This document shows positions 6,823 to 15,459 of a DNA stretch of 46,917 nucleotides, piece by piece. The stretch is taken from NCBI GenBank assembly GCA_020438445.1, contig JAGQUO010000008.1, positions 1-46,917 on the forward strand. The letters run 5' to 3'. Under the pieces are notes generated by a model that did not search any database, was not told the DNA's origin, and saw only the letters and a list, made by a program, of their open reading frames with translations. This DNA is from Solirubrobacterales bacterium. GTDB taxonomy: Bacteria > Actinomycetota > Thermoleophilia > Solirubrobacterales > 70-9. Each line of letters begins with the position of its first letter. The first letter of the stretch is position 1. A program made the position numbers and the translations under genes.

Positions 6823-8067
6823 GTGAGCGAGGGGACGATCAGTGAGCGGATCGAGGAGATCTGCAGCCACCACAGGCGACTGCCGGGAACCGACGCGGAG
6901 CGACGGCTGACGAACGCGTTGGCGGCTGAGCTCGAGGGGGCCGGCCGGGCCTGCGAGATCGAGCCCGCCTGGGTCCATCCGCAGTGGCCCGTCGTTCATC
7001 TGCTGCATTGCCTGCTGGCGATCGCCGGCAGCATCGTCGCGGTCGGCGAGCCCGTCGTCGGCTTCGCGCTCGTCCTCGTCGCCGCGACGTCGGCGTACCT
7101 CGACCTGTCGGCCCGCTGGTATCTGATCCGACGGCTCCTGTTCCGTCGCGCCTCCCAGAACCTCGTCGCGGCGGAGAGCGGTGACGAGGGCCTCCCGACC
7201 GTCCACCTGGTCGCCAACGTCGACGCGCCGCGGACCGGCGCCGTCTATACGGGCATCTGGATCCGGCTCTACGAGTTCGCGGCCCGCCGGCTGCCGGTCG
7301 TCTCCTCCCCAACCAGGCTCTGGTTCTGGTCGATCGCATTCCTGCTCGTACCGGTCGGCGCGCGGATGGCGGGGCTCGACGCGCCGTGGCTCGACGTCGT
7401 CCAGCTCGTCCCGACGCTGGCTCTCATCGCCGCCTGCTTCGCGCTCGGCGAGATCGCCCTCTCCCCCGCCTCGCCGGGTGCCAACGCCAACGCGTCCGGG
7501 GTCGCCGCGGTGCTCGAGACGGCGCGCCTGCTCGACGCCGACCGGCCCGAGAACCTGCGGATCGGCATCGTCCTCTGCGGAGGCGGGGAGACGACGATGC
7601 AGGGCTTCCGCTCGTTCCTGCGCTCCCACCGGGCCGAGCTCGATCGGGCCACGGCGCGATTCGTCTCGTTCGAGTCGGTTGGTCGGGGGCAACCCCGCTT
7701 CGCCCTCTCCGGCGGTGCCGCGGTGAGCCTGCCGCTCGACACCGAGCTCGCAGAGCTCTGTGCGGCGGTCGCCGCCGCCCGTGACGACGAGGACGGGTTC
7801 GACGCCGAGCCGATCCGCGATACGCGGCCGACCGCCGGTGCGGTCGCTCGCGCCTACCGCTACCGGGCGATCGCGATCACCTGCCGGGAGGCGGGCCGGG
7901 CGCTGCCGGCGGGCCACCATACGCCCGCCGACGTTCCCGACGGCGTCGATCCGGCGGCCGTCGCCCGGGCGGCGCAGCTCGCCGCCGACGCGATCCGGCT
8001 GCTGGACCGGGACGCGGGCCGGGTGGCTAGGGGCGGAGCCGAACCGGCAGCGACTTCAGCTGGTTGA
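6823..8067 (+). CDS. M28-family peptidase-like membrane protein, metal ligands degenerate
   Basis: 414 residues from GTG 6823. The N-terminal part carries two close hydrophobic helices (about residues 55-95), and another hydrophobic stretch lies near 165-210. The M28 aminopeptidase pattern is recognisable: HLVANVDAPRTG (normally HxD), SPGANANASGVAAVLE (normally the bridging Asp in GADDNASG), GGGETTMQG (normally EE) and GHHTPADVPDGVD (the final His region). The first His is Asn and the bridging Asp is Ala, so zinc-peptidase activity is doubtful. Its 3' end overlaps the P450 gene tail to tail by 41 bp. The start is less certain than the body. Confidence 0.75.
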   Translation: MSEGTISERIEEICSHHRRLPGTDAERRLTNALAAELEGAGRACEIEPAWVHPQWPVVHLLHCLLAIAGSIVAVGEPVVGFALVLVAATSAYLDLSARWYLIRRLLFRRASQNLVAAESGDEGLPTVHLVANVDAPRTGAVYTGIWIRLYEFAARRLPVVSSPTRLWFWSIAFLLVPVGARMAGLDAPWLDVVQLVPTLALIAACFALGEIALSPASPGANANASGVAAVLETARLLDADRPENLRIGIVLCGGGETTMQGFRSFLRSHRAELDRATARFVSFESVGRGQPRFALSGGAAVSLPLDTELAELCAAVAAARDDEDGFDAEPIRDTRPTAGAVARAYRYRAIAITCREAGRALPAGHHTPADVPDGVDPAAVARAAQLAADAIRLLDRDAGRVARGGAEPAATSAG

Positions 8068-9298
8068 CGAACTGCGTCGCCGCCGCCTGCGGCCGGCCGT
8101 CGAGCGCGATTCCGGGATAGCGCTTCAGCGTCTCCTCGATCAGAATCCGCAGCTCGAGGCGGGCGAGCGCGGTCCCGAGGCAGAAATGGCGGCCGCCGGC
8201 GCCGAAGGCCTGGTGCTCGGCCCTGCGGGTCAGGTCGAACGTGTCGGCGTCCTCGTAGCGGGTCTCGTCGCGATTGGAGGAGACGTACCACATGACGACC
8301 TTCTCGCCCTCGCGGATCGCCTGCCCGCCGAGCTCGGTGTCCTCGGTCGCAGTCCGCCGAAAATGAGCGAACGCCGGGTACATGCGCAGCGCCTCCTCGA
8401 CGGCGTCGGGCACGAGCGCAGGATCGTCGACCAGCATCTGCTTCTGATCGGGGTTCTCGAGCAGCGCCCTCATGCCGCTGCAGTAGGTGGCCTTGGTCGA
8501 GTCGTTGCCGGCGGCGACGAGCAGGAAGAAGCCCATCACGATCTCGTGATCCTCGAGCCGCTCGCCGTCGATCTCGGCGTGCACGAGGACGCTGGTCAGG
8601 TCGTCGGTCGGGTTCTCGCGGCGATCGGTGATCAGCTCGTTGCAGCGTTCGAAGATCTCGGGGATGTCCCGCTCCATGATCTGCTCCGGCCCGCCCGGGT
8701 TCAGGTCGGGGTCGTTCGCGGCCAGGATCGAGTTCATCAGCCGCGCCCAGTCGGCGTCGTCCTCGGCCGGGACGCCCATGAAGCTGTGGATCACGCGTGA
8801 GACGACCGGCTGAGCCACGTCGGTGACGAGGTCGCAGGTCTCACGGTCGCCGAGTCCGTCGAGCACGTCGATCGTGATCGCCCGGATCGCCTCCTCGTGG
8901 TCGGCGATCCGCTTCGGCGTGAAGCCGCGCTGGAACAGCGCCTTGAGGCGGTCGTGCTTCGGCGGGTCCATGCCGATGAACATCGCCTGCTGGAGCTCGA
9001 GTGGCAGGATCGAGTGGGTCAGGGCCGTGATCCCGTAGCCCGAGGAGTAGGTCCGCCAGTCGCGGCTGACCGTGTGGACGTCGTCGGCGGTCGTGACCGA
9101 CCAGAATCCGTCCTCGTCGGGGTACTGCTGGATCGAGTCGCTCCAGTGGACGGGACACTCCGAGCGGAGGCGCTTGAAGAGCTCGTAGGGCGCACCGTCC
9201 TGCCAGTAGTCGTCGTCGGCCACCCGGAGCTCATCGATCGGTGTGTCGAGCGCTCCCGCCTCCGCTGCGGTGGTCGCGGCCGTCTGCTCGTTCGCCAT
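8027..9298 (-). CDS. Cytochrome P450
   Basis: 423 residues, soluble bacterial P450. The I-helix oxygen-activation motif AAGNDST is at about 262-268, the K-helix ExxR at 302-305 (EALR), and the haem-binding loop FGAGGRHFCLG places the thiolate Cys at 373. All key residues are present, so an active monooxygenase is expected. The overall pattern resembles the CYP125/142-type actinobacterial enzymes, but the substrate cannot be fixed. GGAGGAGAG stands before the ATG. The flavodoxin-like reductase at 9428 is divergent and 129 bp away; an electron-transfer partnership is only a guess. Confidence 0.93.
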   Translation of the reverse strand: MANEQTAATTAAEAGALDTPIDELRVADDDYWQDGAPYELFKRLRSECPVHWSDSIQQYPDEDGFWSVTTADDVHTVSRDWRTYSSGYGITALTHSILPLELQQAMFIGMDPPKHDRLKALFQRGFTPKRIADHEEAIRAITIDVLDGLGDRETCDLVTDVAQPVVSRVIHSFMGVPAEDDADWARLMNSILAANDPDLNPGGPEQIMERDIPEIFERCNELITDRRENPTDDLTSVLVHAEIDGERLEDHEIVMGFFLLVAAGNDSTKATYCSGMRALLENPDQKQMLVDDPALVPDAVEEALRMYPAFAHFRRTATEDTELGGQAIREGEKVVMWYVSSNRDETRYEDADTFDLTRRAEHQAFGAGGRHFCLGTALARLELRILIEETLKRYPGIALDGRPQAAATQFVNQLKSLPVRLRP

Positions 9299-9427
9299 CT
9301 GTCGCTCTCCTCCGGGCGTGGTCTCGGACTGGCCGACCAGCCAGTGGCCGGATGAGGGAATCTACCTGCTGGAACCAGGCGGCCCGAGTCGCGAGGCGAG
9401 CGACGTCCGCCGAGAAAGAGGAGAGCC

Positions 9428-10138
9428 ATGCCAGACCACGATTTCTCCGACCTCAGCGCGCTGTTTCTCAACTGCACGCTGAAGCGGTCGCCGACGCCGT
9501 CCAACACCCAGGCGCTGATGGACAACTCGATCGCGATCATGGAAGCCAACGGCGTCGCCGTCGGGACCGTCCGGATCGCCGATCGCGACATCCCGCCGGG
9601 AGTCGACGAGGACATGACCGAGCACGGCTTCGACCGCGACGAATGGCCCGAGATCCAGCAGCGGGTCTTCGACGCCGACATCCTCCTCATCGGGACTCCG
9701 ATCTGGCTCGGCGAGAAGTCGAGCCTGTGCACACGGGTGATCGAGCGCCTCTACGGGTACTCGGGCAACCTCAACGAGCAGGGCCAGTGGGTCTATTACG
9801 GACGGGTCGCCGGCGTCCTCGTCACCGGCAACGAAGACGGGATCAAGCACGTGGCGATGAACACCCTCTACTCGCTGCAGCACCTCGGCTACACGATCCC
9901 GCCCCAGGCAGATGCGGGCTGGATCGGCGAGGCAGGACCCGGGCCGAGCTACTCGGATCCTGGAAGCGGCGGCCCCGAGAACGAGTTCACCCAGCGGAAC
10001 ACCACGTTCATGACCTGGAATCTCATGCACCTGGCGGCGCTGCTGAAACGCGCCGGCGGCATTCCGGCATACGGCAACCAGCGCAGTCAGTGGGACGCGG
10101 GCGCCCGCTTCGACCACCCGAATCCGGAGTACCGCTGA
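9428..10138 (+). CDS. Flavodoxin-fold NAD(P)H-dependent FMN reductase
   Basis: 236 residues. The N-terminal strand and phosphate loop read LFLNCTLKRSPTPSNTQAL (the FMN phosphate-binding pattern), the middle GTPIWLGEKSSLCTRVIERL is the typical flavin ring loop, and GVLVTGNEDGIKHV is the third strand. This matches the flavodoxin / NADPH-dependent FMN reductase family. AGAGGAGAG lies just before the ATG. It faces a P450 gene across a 129-bp divergent region and converges on the carboxyltransferase gene with 7 bp between stops. Confidence 0.88.
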   Translation: MPDHDFSDLSALFLNCTLKRSPTPSNTQALMDNSIAIMEANGVAVGTVRIADRDIPPGVDEDMTEHGFDRDEWPEIQQRVFDADILLIGTPIWLGEKSSLCTRVIERLYGYSGNLNEQGQWVYYGRVAGVLVTGNEDGIKHVAMNTLYSLQHLGYTIPPQADAGWIGEAGPGPSYSDPGSGGPENEFTQRNTTFMTWNLMHLAALLKRAGGIPAYGNQRSQWDAGARFDHPNPEYR

Positions 10139-10145
10139 GGCGGGA

Positions 10146-11684
10146 TCAGGCCGGCGTGATCGGGTTGTGGCGCTCAGTGAAGCGGCGGTCCTTGCCGGCG
10201 GCCTCCGCATAGCGGCGGATCAGCTCCTCCCGGAGATCGTCGGGCTCGATGACCGAGTCGACGATCAGCTCAGACGCCAGATGGAGGATGTCGATGTCCT
10301 CCGCGTATTCGGCGCGCTTGGCCGCGACGAACTCGGCGCGCTCCTCCTCGTCCTCGATCGCCTGGATCTGGTTGTAGTAGACCGCGTTGATGGCGGCCTC
10401 GGGCCCCATCACCGCGATCTGGGCGCCGGGAAGGGCGATGCAGGCATCGGGCTCGAACGCGGGCCCGGCCATCGCGTAGAGGCCGGCGCCGTAGGCCTTG
10501 CGGACGACGACCGAGATCTTCGGGACGGTCGCGGAGCTGACCGCGCTGACCATCTTCGCGCCGTGGCGGATGATGCCCTGCCGCTCGACCGCCTTGCCGA
10601 TCATGAACCCCGGCACGTCGGCGAGGAACAGGAGCGGGACGTTGAAGGCATTGCAGGTGCTGATGAACCGGGCGGCCTTGTCGGATGAGTCGACGAAGAG
10701 CACGCCCCCCTTCTGCTTCGGCTGGTTGGCGACGATGCCGACCGCGCGGCCGTCGAGCCGCGCATAGCCGACCACGAGCTCCTTCGCCCAGCGCGCGTGG
10801 ATCTCGAGGAACGTCCCCGCATCGCAGACCCCCTCGACCAGCCGGCGGATGTCGAACGGCGTCTTCTCGTCGCCGGGCACGACCGCCGACGGCAGCGCCT
10901 CCGGGTCGGGCTCGCCGGGCGCGGCGGCAGGCGGCTCCTCCCGGAAGCTCGTCGGCATGAAGGCCAGGTACTGCTTGGCGATGCCGATCGCCTCCTCGTC
11001 CGTCTTGGCGAGGAAGTGTCCGCATCCGGATACGCCCGTGTGCATGCGCGCGCCGCCCATCTCCTCGAGCGACACCTGCTCGCCGATGACCATCTCCGCC
11101 ATCCGCGGCGAGCCGAGGTACATCGAGGCGTTGCCGTCGCGCATGACGACGACGTCGCAGAACGCCGGGATGTAGGCGCCGCCCGCCGCGGACGGGCCAA
11201 AGAGGACGCAGACCTGCGGGACGCGGCCCGACATCTTCACCTCGTTGTGGAAGATCCGCCCGGCACCGCGCCGGCCCGGGAACATCTGGACCTGGTCGGT
11301 GATCCGAGCGCCGGCGGAGTCGACGAGGTAGATCATCGGCAGCTCGAGGCTCAAGGCCCGCTCCTGGATCCGGATGATCTTCTCGACCGTCTTCGCCCCC
11401 CAGGATCCGGCCTTCACCGTCGGATCGTTGGCCATCAGCGCGACCCGGCGCCCGCCGATCGTACCGAGCCCGGTGACGACGCCGTCGGCCCCGAGGCCGT
11501 CCTTCTCCCAGTTGGCGAGCTGGGCCTCCTCGGAGAAGCTCCCGGCATCGAGCAGCAGTGCCACCCGCTCGCGAACCGGCAGCTTGCCCTGCTCGGCCGT
11601 CTTCTCGTGATGGCGGGCGGGGCCCCCCGCCAGCGCTGCCTCGCGCGCCTCCCCGAGCCCGGTCCGGTCGGCTGTCTCGTCCAT
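10146..11684 (-). CDS. Acyl-CoA carboxylase carboxyltransferase (beta) subunit
   Basis: 512 residues, the usual length for PccB/AccD-type subunits. The N-half crotonase-fold has LVDSAGARITDQ and FGPSAAGGAYIPAF; the C-half has FLADVPGFMIGKAVERQGIIRHGAKM, RKAYGAGLYAMAG and AVMGPEAAINAVYYNQI. It transfers carboxyl from biotin to an acyl-CoA (propionyl-, acetyl- or methylcrotonyl-CoA); the motifs do not decide which. No biotin carboxylase or biotin carrier gene is in the window. Its ATG overlaps the stop of the upstream coiled-coil gene (TGATG), implying coupled translation. Confidence 0.92.
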   Translation of the reverse strand: MDETADRTGLGEAREAALAGGPARHHEKTAEQGKLPVRERVALLLDAGSFSEEAQLANWEKDGLGADGVVTGLGTIGGRRVALMANDPTVKAGSWGAKTVEKIIRIQERALSLELPMIYLVDSAGARITDQVQMFPGRRGAGRIFHNEVKMSGRVPQVCVLFGPSAAGGAYIPAFCDVVVMRDGNASMYLGSPRMAEMVIGEQVSLEEMGGARMHTGVSGCGHFLAKTDEEAIGIAKQYLAFMPTSFREEPPAAAPGEPDPEALPSAVVPGDEKTPFDIRRLVEGVCDAGTFLEIHARWAKELVVGYARLDGRAVGIVANQPKQKGGVLFVDSSDKAARFISTCNAFNVPLLFLADVPGFMIGKAVERQGIIRHGAKMVSAVSSATVPKISVVVRKAYGAGLYAMAGPAFEPDACIALPGAQIAVMGPEAAINAVYYNQIQAIEDEEERAEFVAAKRAEYAEDIDILHLASELIVDSVIEPDDLREELIRRYAEAAGKDRRFTERHNPITPA

Positions 11685-12547
11685 CAGAGGAGCTCGGTCA
11701 GCTTCGAGTCGTCGGTGGAAGGGTCCTCGACCGAATCGACGGACCGCCGGCGCCGCTCGCGCTCCTCGGTGTCGGGGCCGGGCCGCTCGTCGGTGTCCGG
11801 CTCCGCGCCGGGCTGCTCGACGACTTCGGAGACGGTCGTCGGTGCCTCGTCCGGCTCGACGTCCTCCTCCCCGGCAACCTCGGCCTCCTCCTCAGCGAGG
11901 ATCTCGGGGGATTCGACGGCGGCCTCGACCCGCGCCGGCAGATCGAGGTCGCGCTCGCCGGGCCCCTCGATGGCCAGGCGCATCTCGGCGTCGAGCTGTT
12001 CGAGGTTCGCGACCACGTCGCGGCGTTTGCGGACAAGCCCGGCGATCTCCTGTTCGATGCCGCGCGTCCGCTCGGCGGCCTCGGCCTCCGCTTGCCGGAG
12101 CTTCTCGTCGGCCTCGTCGACCTTCGCCTTCGCTTCGGCGGCAGCGGTCTCTGCGGTCACGCGAGCGTGCTCGTCGGCGGCCTTCCGGGTCTCCTCGGAG
12201 TAGGCATCGGCATCGGAGCGCGTCTTCGCGGCCGCCTCATCGGCCTCGCGGCGTTCCCTCTCGGCGTATTGGTCGGCTTCGGCGCGAATTCGCTTCGCCT
12301 CCGCCTCCGCCTCCTGCTTCAGCCCGTCGGCGCTCTCCTGGGCGCTGGCGAGGATCGCCCCGGTGCGATCCCCGACCTCGGCCATCGCCCGCTGGACCAC
12401 GGCGCGGCGCGCCTCGTCGTCCCCGCCGGTCTCGAGCCAGTCGGCGAGCTCGGCGAGATAGGCGTCGACGGCGCGGTGGTCGTAGCCGCCGCGCCGCTCG
12501 GTCGGGAACTTGACGGTCTTCAGCTCTTCGATTCGGTCGGAAGCCAT
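11684..12547 (-). CDS. DivIVA-like coiled-coil protein
   Basis: 287 residues. An N-terminal segment VKFPTERRGGYDHRAVDAYLAELAD resembles the DivIVA membrane-targeting domain. Residues about 45-200 form a long Ala/Glu/Arg coiled coil. The C-terminus is acidic and disordered (EEEAEVAGEEDVEPDE). Such proteins mark poles or septa or organise membrane complexes; that role is inferred. The gene overlaps the carboxyltransferase start by one base, which is odd for a cell-shape protein and suggests a link between the two or simply a shared promoter. TATCCT six bases before the ATG suggests leaderless transcription. Confidence 0.75.
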   Translation of the reverse strand: MASDRIEELKTVKFPTERRGGYDHRAVDAYLAELADWLETGGDDEARRAVVQRAMAEVGDRTGAILASAQESADGLKQEAEAEAKRIRAEADQYAERERREADEAAAKTRSDADAYSEETRKAADEHARVTAETAAAEAKAKVDEADEKLRQAEAEAAERTRGIEQEIAGLVRKRRDVVANLEQLDAEMRLAIEGPGERDLDLPARVEAAVESPEILAEEEAEVAGEEDVEPDEAPTTVSEVVEQPGAEPDTDERPGPDTEERERRRRSVDSVEDPSTDDSKLTELL

Positions 12548-12553
12548 CGGTTC

Positions 12554-12559
12554 AGGATA
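12554..12559 (-). promoter_or_regulatory. Candidate leaderless -10 box (TATCCT) of the DivIVA-like gene
   Basis: TATCCT-GAACCG-ATG. It lies downstream of the dehydrogenase terminator hairpin, so this two-gene unit probably has its own promoter. Confidence 0.5.
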
Positions 12560-12604
12560 GATAAGTGCGCGCGGCAGATCAGCGCGCGACTCGCGAGGCT
12601 CCGC

Positions 12605-12629
12605 CCCGCCGCATCACGGCCGCGGCGGG
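12605..12629 (-). terminator. Hairpin terminator after the hydroxyacyl-CoA dehydrogenase gene
   Basis: CCCGCCGC and GCGGCGGG form an 8-bp stem with a 9-nt loop immediately after the TAG at 12630. There is no U-tract, which is common in GC-rich actinobacteria. Confidence 0.5.
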
Positions 12630-13514
12630 CTACAGCCCGAGCTCGGTCGGGACCGGCTGGTCGCCGGAATAGTCGTAGAACCCCTTCCCGGACTTCCGGC
12701 CGTACCAGCCGGCGGCGACCATCTTCCGCAGCGTCGGCGGGGCCGCGAAACGCCGTTCGCGGTACTCGTCGAACATCACGGTGCCGATCGAGGCGAGCGT
12801 GTCGAGGCCGACGAAGTCCGCGAGGGTCAGCGGGCCCATCGGGTGGTTCGCGCCTGCCTTCATCGCCACGTCGATCTCCTCGATCGAGCCGACGCCCTCC
12901 TCGTAGGCGCGGATCGCGTCGAGCATGTACGGAACCAGCAGGCGGTTGACGATGAAGCCGGTCTTGTCCTTGGCGTGGACCATCGTCTTGCCGAGCTTCT
13001 CGCCGACCTCGAATCCGAGCTTGAGCGCGTCCTCGGAGGTCGTGACCGTCTGGACGACCTCGAGCAGCGGCATGACCTGGGCGGGGTTGAAGAAATGGAG
13101 CCCGAGAAAGCGTTCGGGGCGTGACGTGCTCGCCGCCTGGTCGATCACCGCCAGCGAGGAGGTGTTGGTCGCGAAGTGGGCCTCCTCCTTGACGATCCCG
13201 TCGACCACCTCCCACATCTCCAGCTTCAAGCCGAGGTCCTCGGTGATCGCCTCGATCACCAGGTCGCAGCCCCCGAGAGCGGCGTAGTCGGTGGTGGCCT
13301 CGATCCGGCCGCGGACGGCGTCCGCCTCCTCGCCCTCCATCCGGCCCTTGTCGACCGCGCGCGACAGCTGCTTCTCGATCTTGCCCATGCAGCCGGCGAC
13401 CTTCTCGTCGTCGACCTCCCGCATGACGACGTCCCACCCGGCCTGGGCGCAGATCTGGGTGATCCCGTGACCCATCAGGCCACCGCCGACGACTCCAACC
13501 TTGCTGATTGCCAT
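12630..13514 (-). CDS. 3-hydroxyacyl-CoA (3-hydroxybutyryl-CoA) dehydrogenase
   Basis: 294 residues, the length of single-function FadB2/Hbd enzymes. The Rossmann NAD-binding motif GVVGGGLMGHGI is at residues 7-18, and LHFFNPAQVMPLLEVV carries the catalytic His. NPMGPLTLADFVGLD-like sequence appears as NHPMGPLTLADFVGLD, and WYGRKSGKGFYDY closes the family signature. It oxidises (S)-3-hydroxyacyl-CoA to the 3-keto compound with NAD(P). It belongs with the acyl-CoA genes around it and could feed the crotonyl-CoA enzyme at 33519. GAGGAGAAC precedes the ATG. Confidence 0.94.
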   Translation of the reverse strand: MAISKVGVVGGGLMGHGITQICAQAGWDVVMREVDDEKVAGCMGKIEKQLSRAVDKGRMEGEEADAVRGRIEATTDYAALGGCDLVIEAITEDLGLKLEMWEVVDGIVKEEAHFATNTSSLAVIDQAASTSRPERFLGLHFFNPAQVMPLLEVVQTVTTSEDALKLGFEVGEKLGKTMVHAKDKTGFIVNRLLVPYMLDAIRAYEEGVGSIEEIDVAMKAGANHPMGPLTLADFVGLDTLASIGTVMFDEYRERRFAAPPTLRKMVAAGWYGRKSGKGFYDYSGDQPVPTELGL

Positions 13515-13574
13515 GTTCTCCTCGGATTCTCGGATTCTCGGGTCGCTGACCCTACCTGCGCCCGGGCGAAGCGG

Positions 13575-13976
13575 TCAGGCGCTCGGCTGGGTGAGGCCCA
13601 GCTCTTCGAAGCGCTTGCCCATCGCGGCGGCCATCGCGTCGACGGCGCTCTTGGGGCGCAACATCACCTTGAGCTCGGTGATCAGGCCGTCGTCGCCGAA
13701 CGTGAGCAGGTCGAGCCCGTCCATCCACCGGTCACCGACCCGCGTCCTGAAGATGAGCGCCGCGGTCGGCTCGTCGGGCCCCTCGATGACGTGCACGTAC
13801 TCGAAGTCCTCGAACAGCTTCATGGGACCCTCGGTGAGGATCAGGACGACGAGGTCGCGGCCGTCGTAGGAGCGGAACGAGACCGGGCTGAAGAACTTCA
13901 CGTCGGGGTCGAGGGCCGCCTCGAGCTTCTCCTTCGAGAGCGAGTGGACGGCATCGATGAACGCGTCTGATCTCAT
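13575..13976 (-). CDS. SnoaL/NTF2-like protein, divergent from the tandem copies
   Basis: 133 residues with an NTF2-like layout: a first helix (DAFIDAVHSLSKEKLEAAL), DPDVKFFSPVSFRSYDGRDLV, then ALIFRTRVGDRWMDGLDLLTFGDDGLITEL. It lacks the AAGLSE tail of the five tandem genes, so it belongs to another branch. Probably a ligand-binding or isomerase-type domain; function unassigned. TAGGCT seven bases before the ATG indicates a leaderless transcript separate from the upstream genes, which end 14 bp away. Confidence 0.8.
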   Translation of the reverse strand: MRSDAFIDAVHSLSKEKLEAALDPDVKFFSPVSFRSYDGRDLVVLILTEGPMKLFEDFEYVHVIEGPDEPTAALIFRTRVGDRWMDGLDLLTFGDDGLITELKVMLRPKSAVDAMAAAMGKRFEELGLTQPSA

Positions 13977-13983
13977 GCCCGAC

Positions 13984-13989
13984 AGCCTA
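13984..13989 (-). promoter_or_regulatory. Candidate leaderless -10 box (TAGGCT) at 13976 start
   Basis: TAGGCT-GTCGGGC-ATG. The box lies between the stop of the DUF1697 gene (13991) and this start. Confidence 0.5.
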
Positions 13990-13990
13990 T

Positions 13991-14527
13991 TCAGTCGAGG
14001 AACTTGGCCGCGAGGCGCTCGATCGTGCCGCGGGTCCGCGTCGTGGCGGTCGGCAAGGCCTTCTCGATCGCCCGCAGGTCGAGGTCCGAGTCGCTCATCC
14101 CGCCGCTCGGCAGCCAGAAGAGCTCGCGAGCGCCGAAGGCGAGGCGATCCTGGTCGGTCGCGTGCCCGAGCACCCGCTTGCGAGCGGCCGCGGTCGGCTT
14201 CGCCGCGAGCAGCATCACCTGGAGCTTGCCCTTGGACCCCTTCACGTCCTCGGCGGGAAACGGCTCGGCGACGACGAGCTCCTCGAGCTCGGGCCGGCTC
14301 CGGAGCACGGTGGGAACGGGATATCCGAGACCCGCTTCGAGCTCGGACTCGATCAGCTTCGTCAGCGCGGACTCGGACTCGTTCGACGACTCGAAGACGA
14401 CGTTCCCCGCTGCCTGGAAGGTCTGCGGGGAGTCGAGCCCGATCCGCTCGAACTCAGCCCGGAGATCGTCGTTGGTGATCCGGCGATTGCCGAGGTTCAT
14501 CCCCCTGAGGAACGCGGCGTAGATCAA
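13991..14527 (-). CDS. DUF1697 family protein
   Basis: 178 residues, the standard size for DUF1697. The conserved opening reads (TTG)IYAAFLRGMNLGNRRITNDDL, followed by TFQAAGNVVFES and LVVAEPF. The TTG start overlaps the TGA of the upstream lyase gene as TTGA, supporting it over later starts. The family has a known fold but no settled activity. Position and overlap place it in the thioesterase-lyase operon. Confidence 0.88.
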   Translation of the reverse strand: MIYAAFLRGMNLGNRRITNDDLRAEFERIGLDSPQTFQAAGNVVFESSNESESALTKLIESELEAGLGYPVPTVLRSRPELEELVVAEPFPAEDVKGSKGKLQVMLLAAKPTAAARKRVLGHATDQDRLAFGARELFWLPSGGMSDSDLDLRAIEKALPTATTRTRGTIERLAAKFLD

Positions 14528-15459
14528 CCGCCGGCACCGCCCCAGTCGACCGGTCCGGCCGTCAGCAGATGAGCGCCGAGCGGGCGCCCGAGGACGGACT
14601 GGACCTCCCGGGAGGCTGCGAGCAATCCCTCGAGGTCGATTCCGGTCTCGATCCCCATCTCGTGCAGGAGCGAGACGAGGTCCTCGGAGGCGATGTTCCC
14701 GGTCGATCCGGCAGGGACCGGACAGCCCCCGAGCTCGCCGAAGCTCGACTCGAACGAGTCGATCCCCTGGCCGAGCGCGGCCACGGCGTTGGCGATGCCC
14801 TGCCCCCGCGTGTTGTGGAAGTGGGCGGTCAACTCGGGTCCCTCATCGCCGCCGAGCAAGGCGGTCATCCGCTCGTAGAAGCCGTCGACCTGGAGCGGGT
14901 TGGCCATCCCGGTGGTGTCGCCGAAGCCGATTTCGGTGCAGCCGGCGGCGATCAGGCGCTCGGCGATCGCCTGCACCCGCTCAGGCGGGACCTCGCCCTC
15001 GTAGGGGCAACCGAAGCTCGTCGCGATCACGCCCTCGCAGCGAAGGCCCTCGGCCCGCGCCGTCTCCAGCACCCGCTCGAGCCCCACCAGGGACTCTTCG
15101 ATCGAGCGGTTGACGTTCCTGCGGTTGTGGGTCTCGGAGGCCGAGAGGAAGACGCTGATCTCGTCGAAGCGGTCGCGGTGACGAAGCGCGTTCTCGAGCC
15201 CGCGCTCGTTCGGGATCAGGACCGAGAAGGAGACGCCCTCGGGACGCTCGAGCGCCCCGAGCACCTCGGGACCGTCGGCGAGTTGGGGGATCACATCGGC
15301 GCGGACGAACGAGGTGACCTCGATCCGCTCGAGGCCGGCGGCGATCAGCATCTCGATCAGCCGCACCTTGTCGGCGGTGGCGATCACCTCGGGCTCGTTC
15401 TGAAAGCCGTCGCGCGGGCCGACCTCGCGGATCCGAGCGCTGTCGGGGTAGGCGGGCAT
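14524..15459 (-). CDS. mvaB: Hydroxymethylglutaryl-CoA lyase-like enzyme (HMGL/DRE-TIM family)
   Basis: 311 residues, a TIM barrel. REVGPRDGFQNEP (residues 11-23) carries the catalytic Arg/Asp, AHFHNTRGQG the metal-binding HxH, and ELGGCPVPAGSTGNIASEDLV the active-site Cys loop (GGCPxxPGxxGNxxTE). HMG-CoA lyase cleaves HMG-CoA to acetyl-CoA and acetoacetate at the end of leucine breakdown. The set of motifs is complete. It is one base overlapped with the thioesterase stop (TGATG) and with the DUF1697 start (TTGA). Confidence 0.92.
   Translation of the reverse strand: MPAYPDSARIREVGPRDGFQNEPEVIATADKVRLIEMLIAAGLERIEVTSFVRADVIPQLADGPEVLGALERPEGVSFSVLIPNERGLENALRHRDRFDEISVFLSASETHNRRNVNRSIEESLVGLERVLETARAEGLRCEGVIATSFGCPYEGEVPPERVQAIAERLIAAGCTEIGFGDTTGMANPLQVDGFYERMTALLGGDEGPELTAHFHNTRGQGIANAVAALGQGIDSFESSFGELGGCPVPAGSTGNIASEDLVSLLHEMGIETGIDLEGLLAASREVQSVLGRPLGAHLLTAGPVDWGGAGG

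Noticed and set aside
9299-9427. Possible operator between the P450 and flavoprotein genes
   Set aside because: Short GGCC/CCAG repeats are present (for example CTGGCCGACCAG), but none is long enough to separate from background in this GC-rich sequence.
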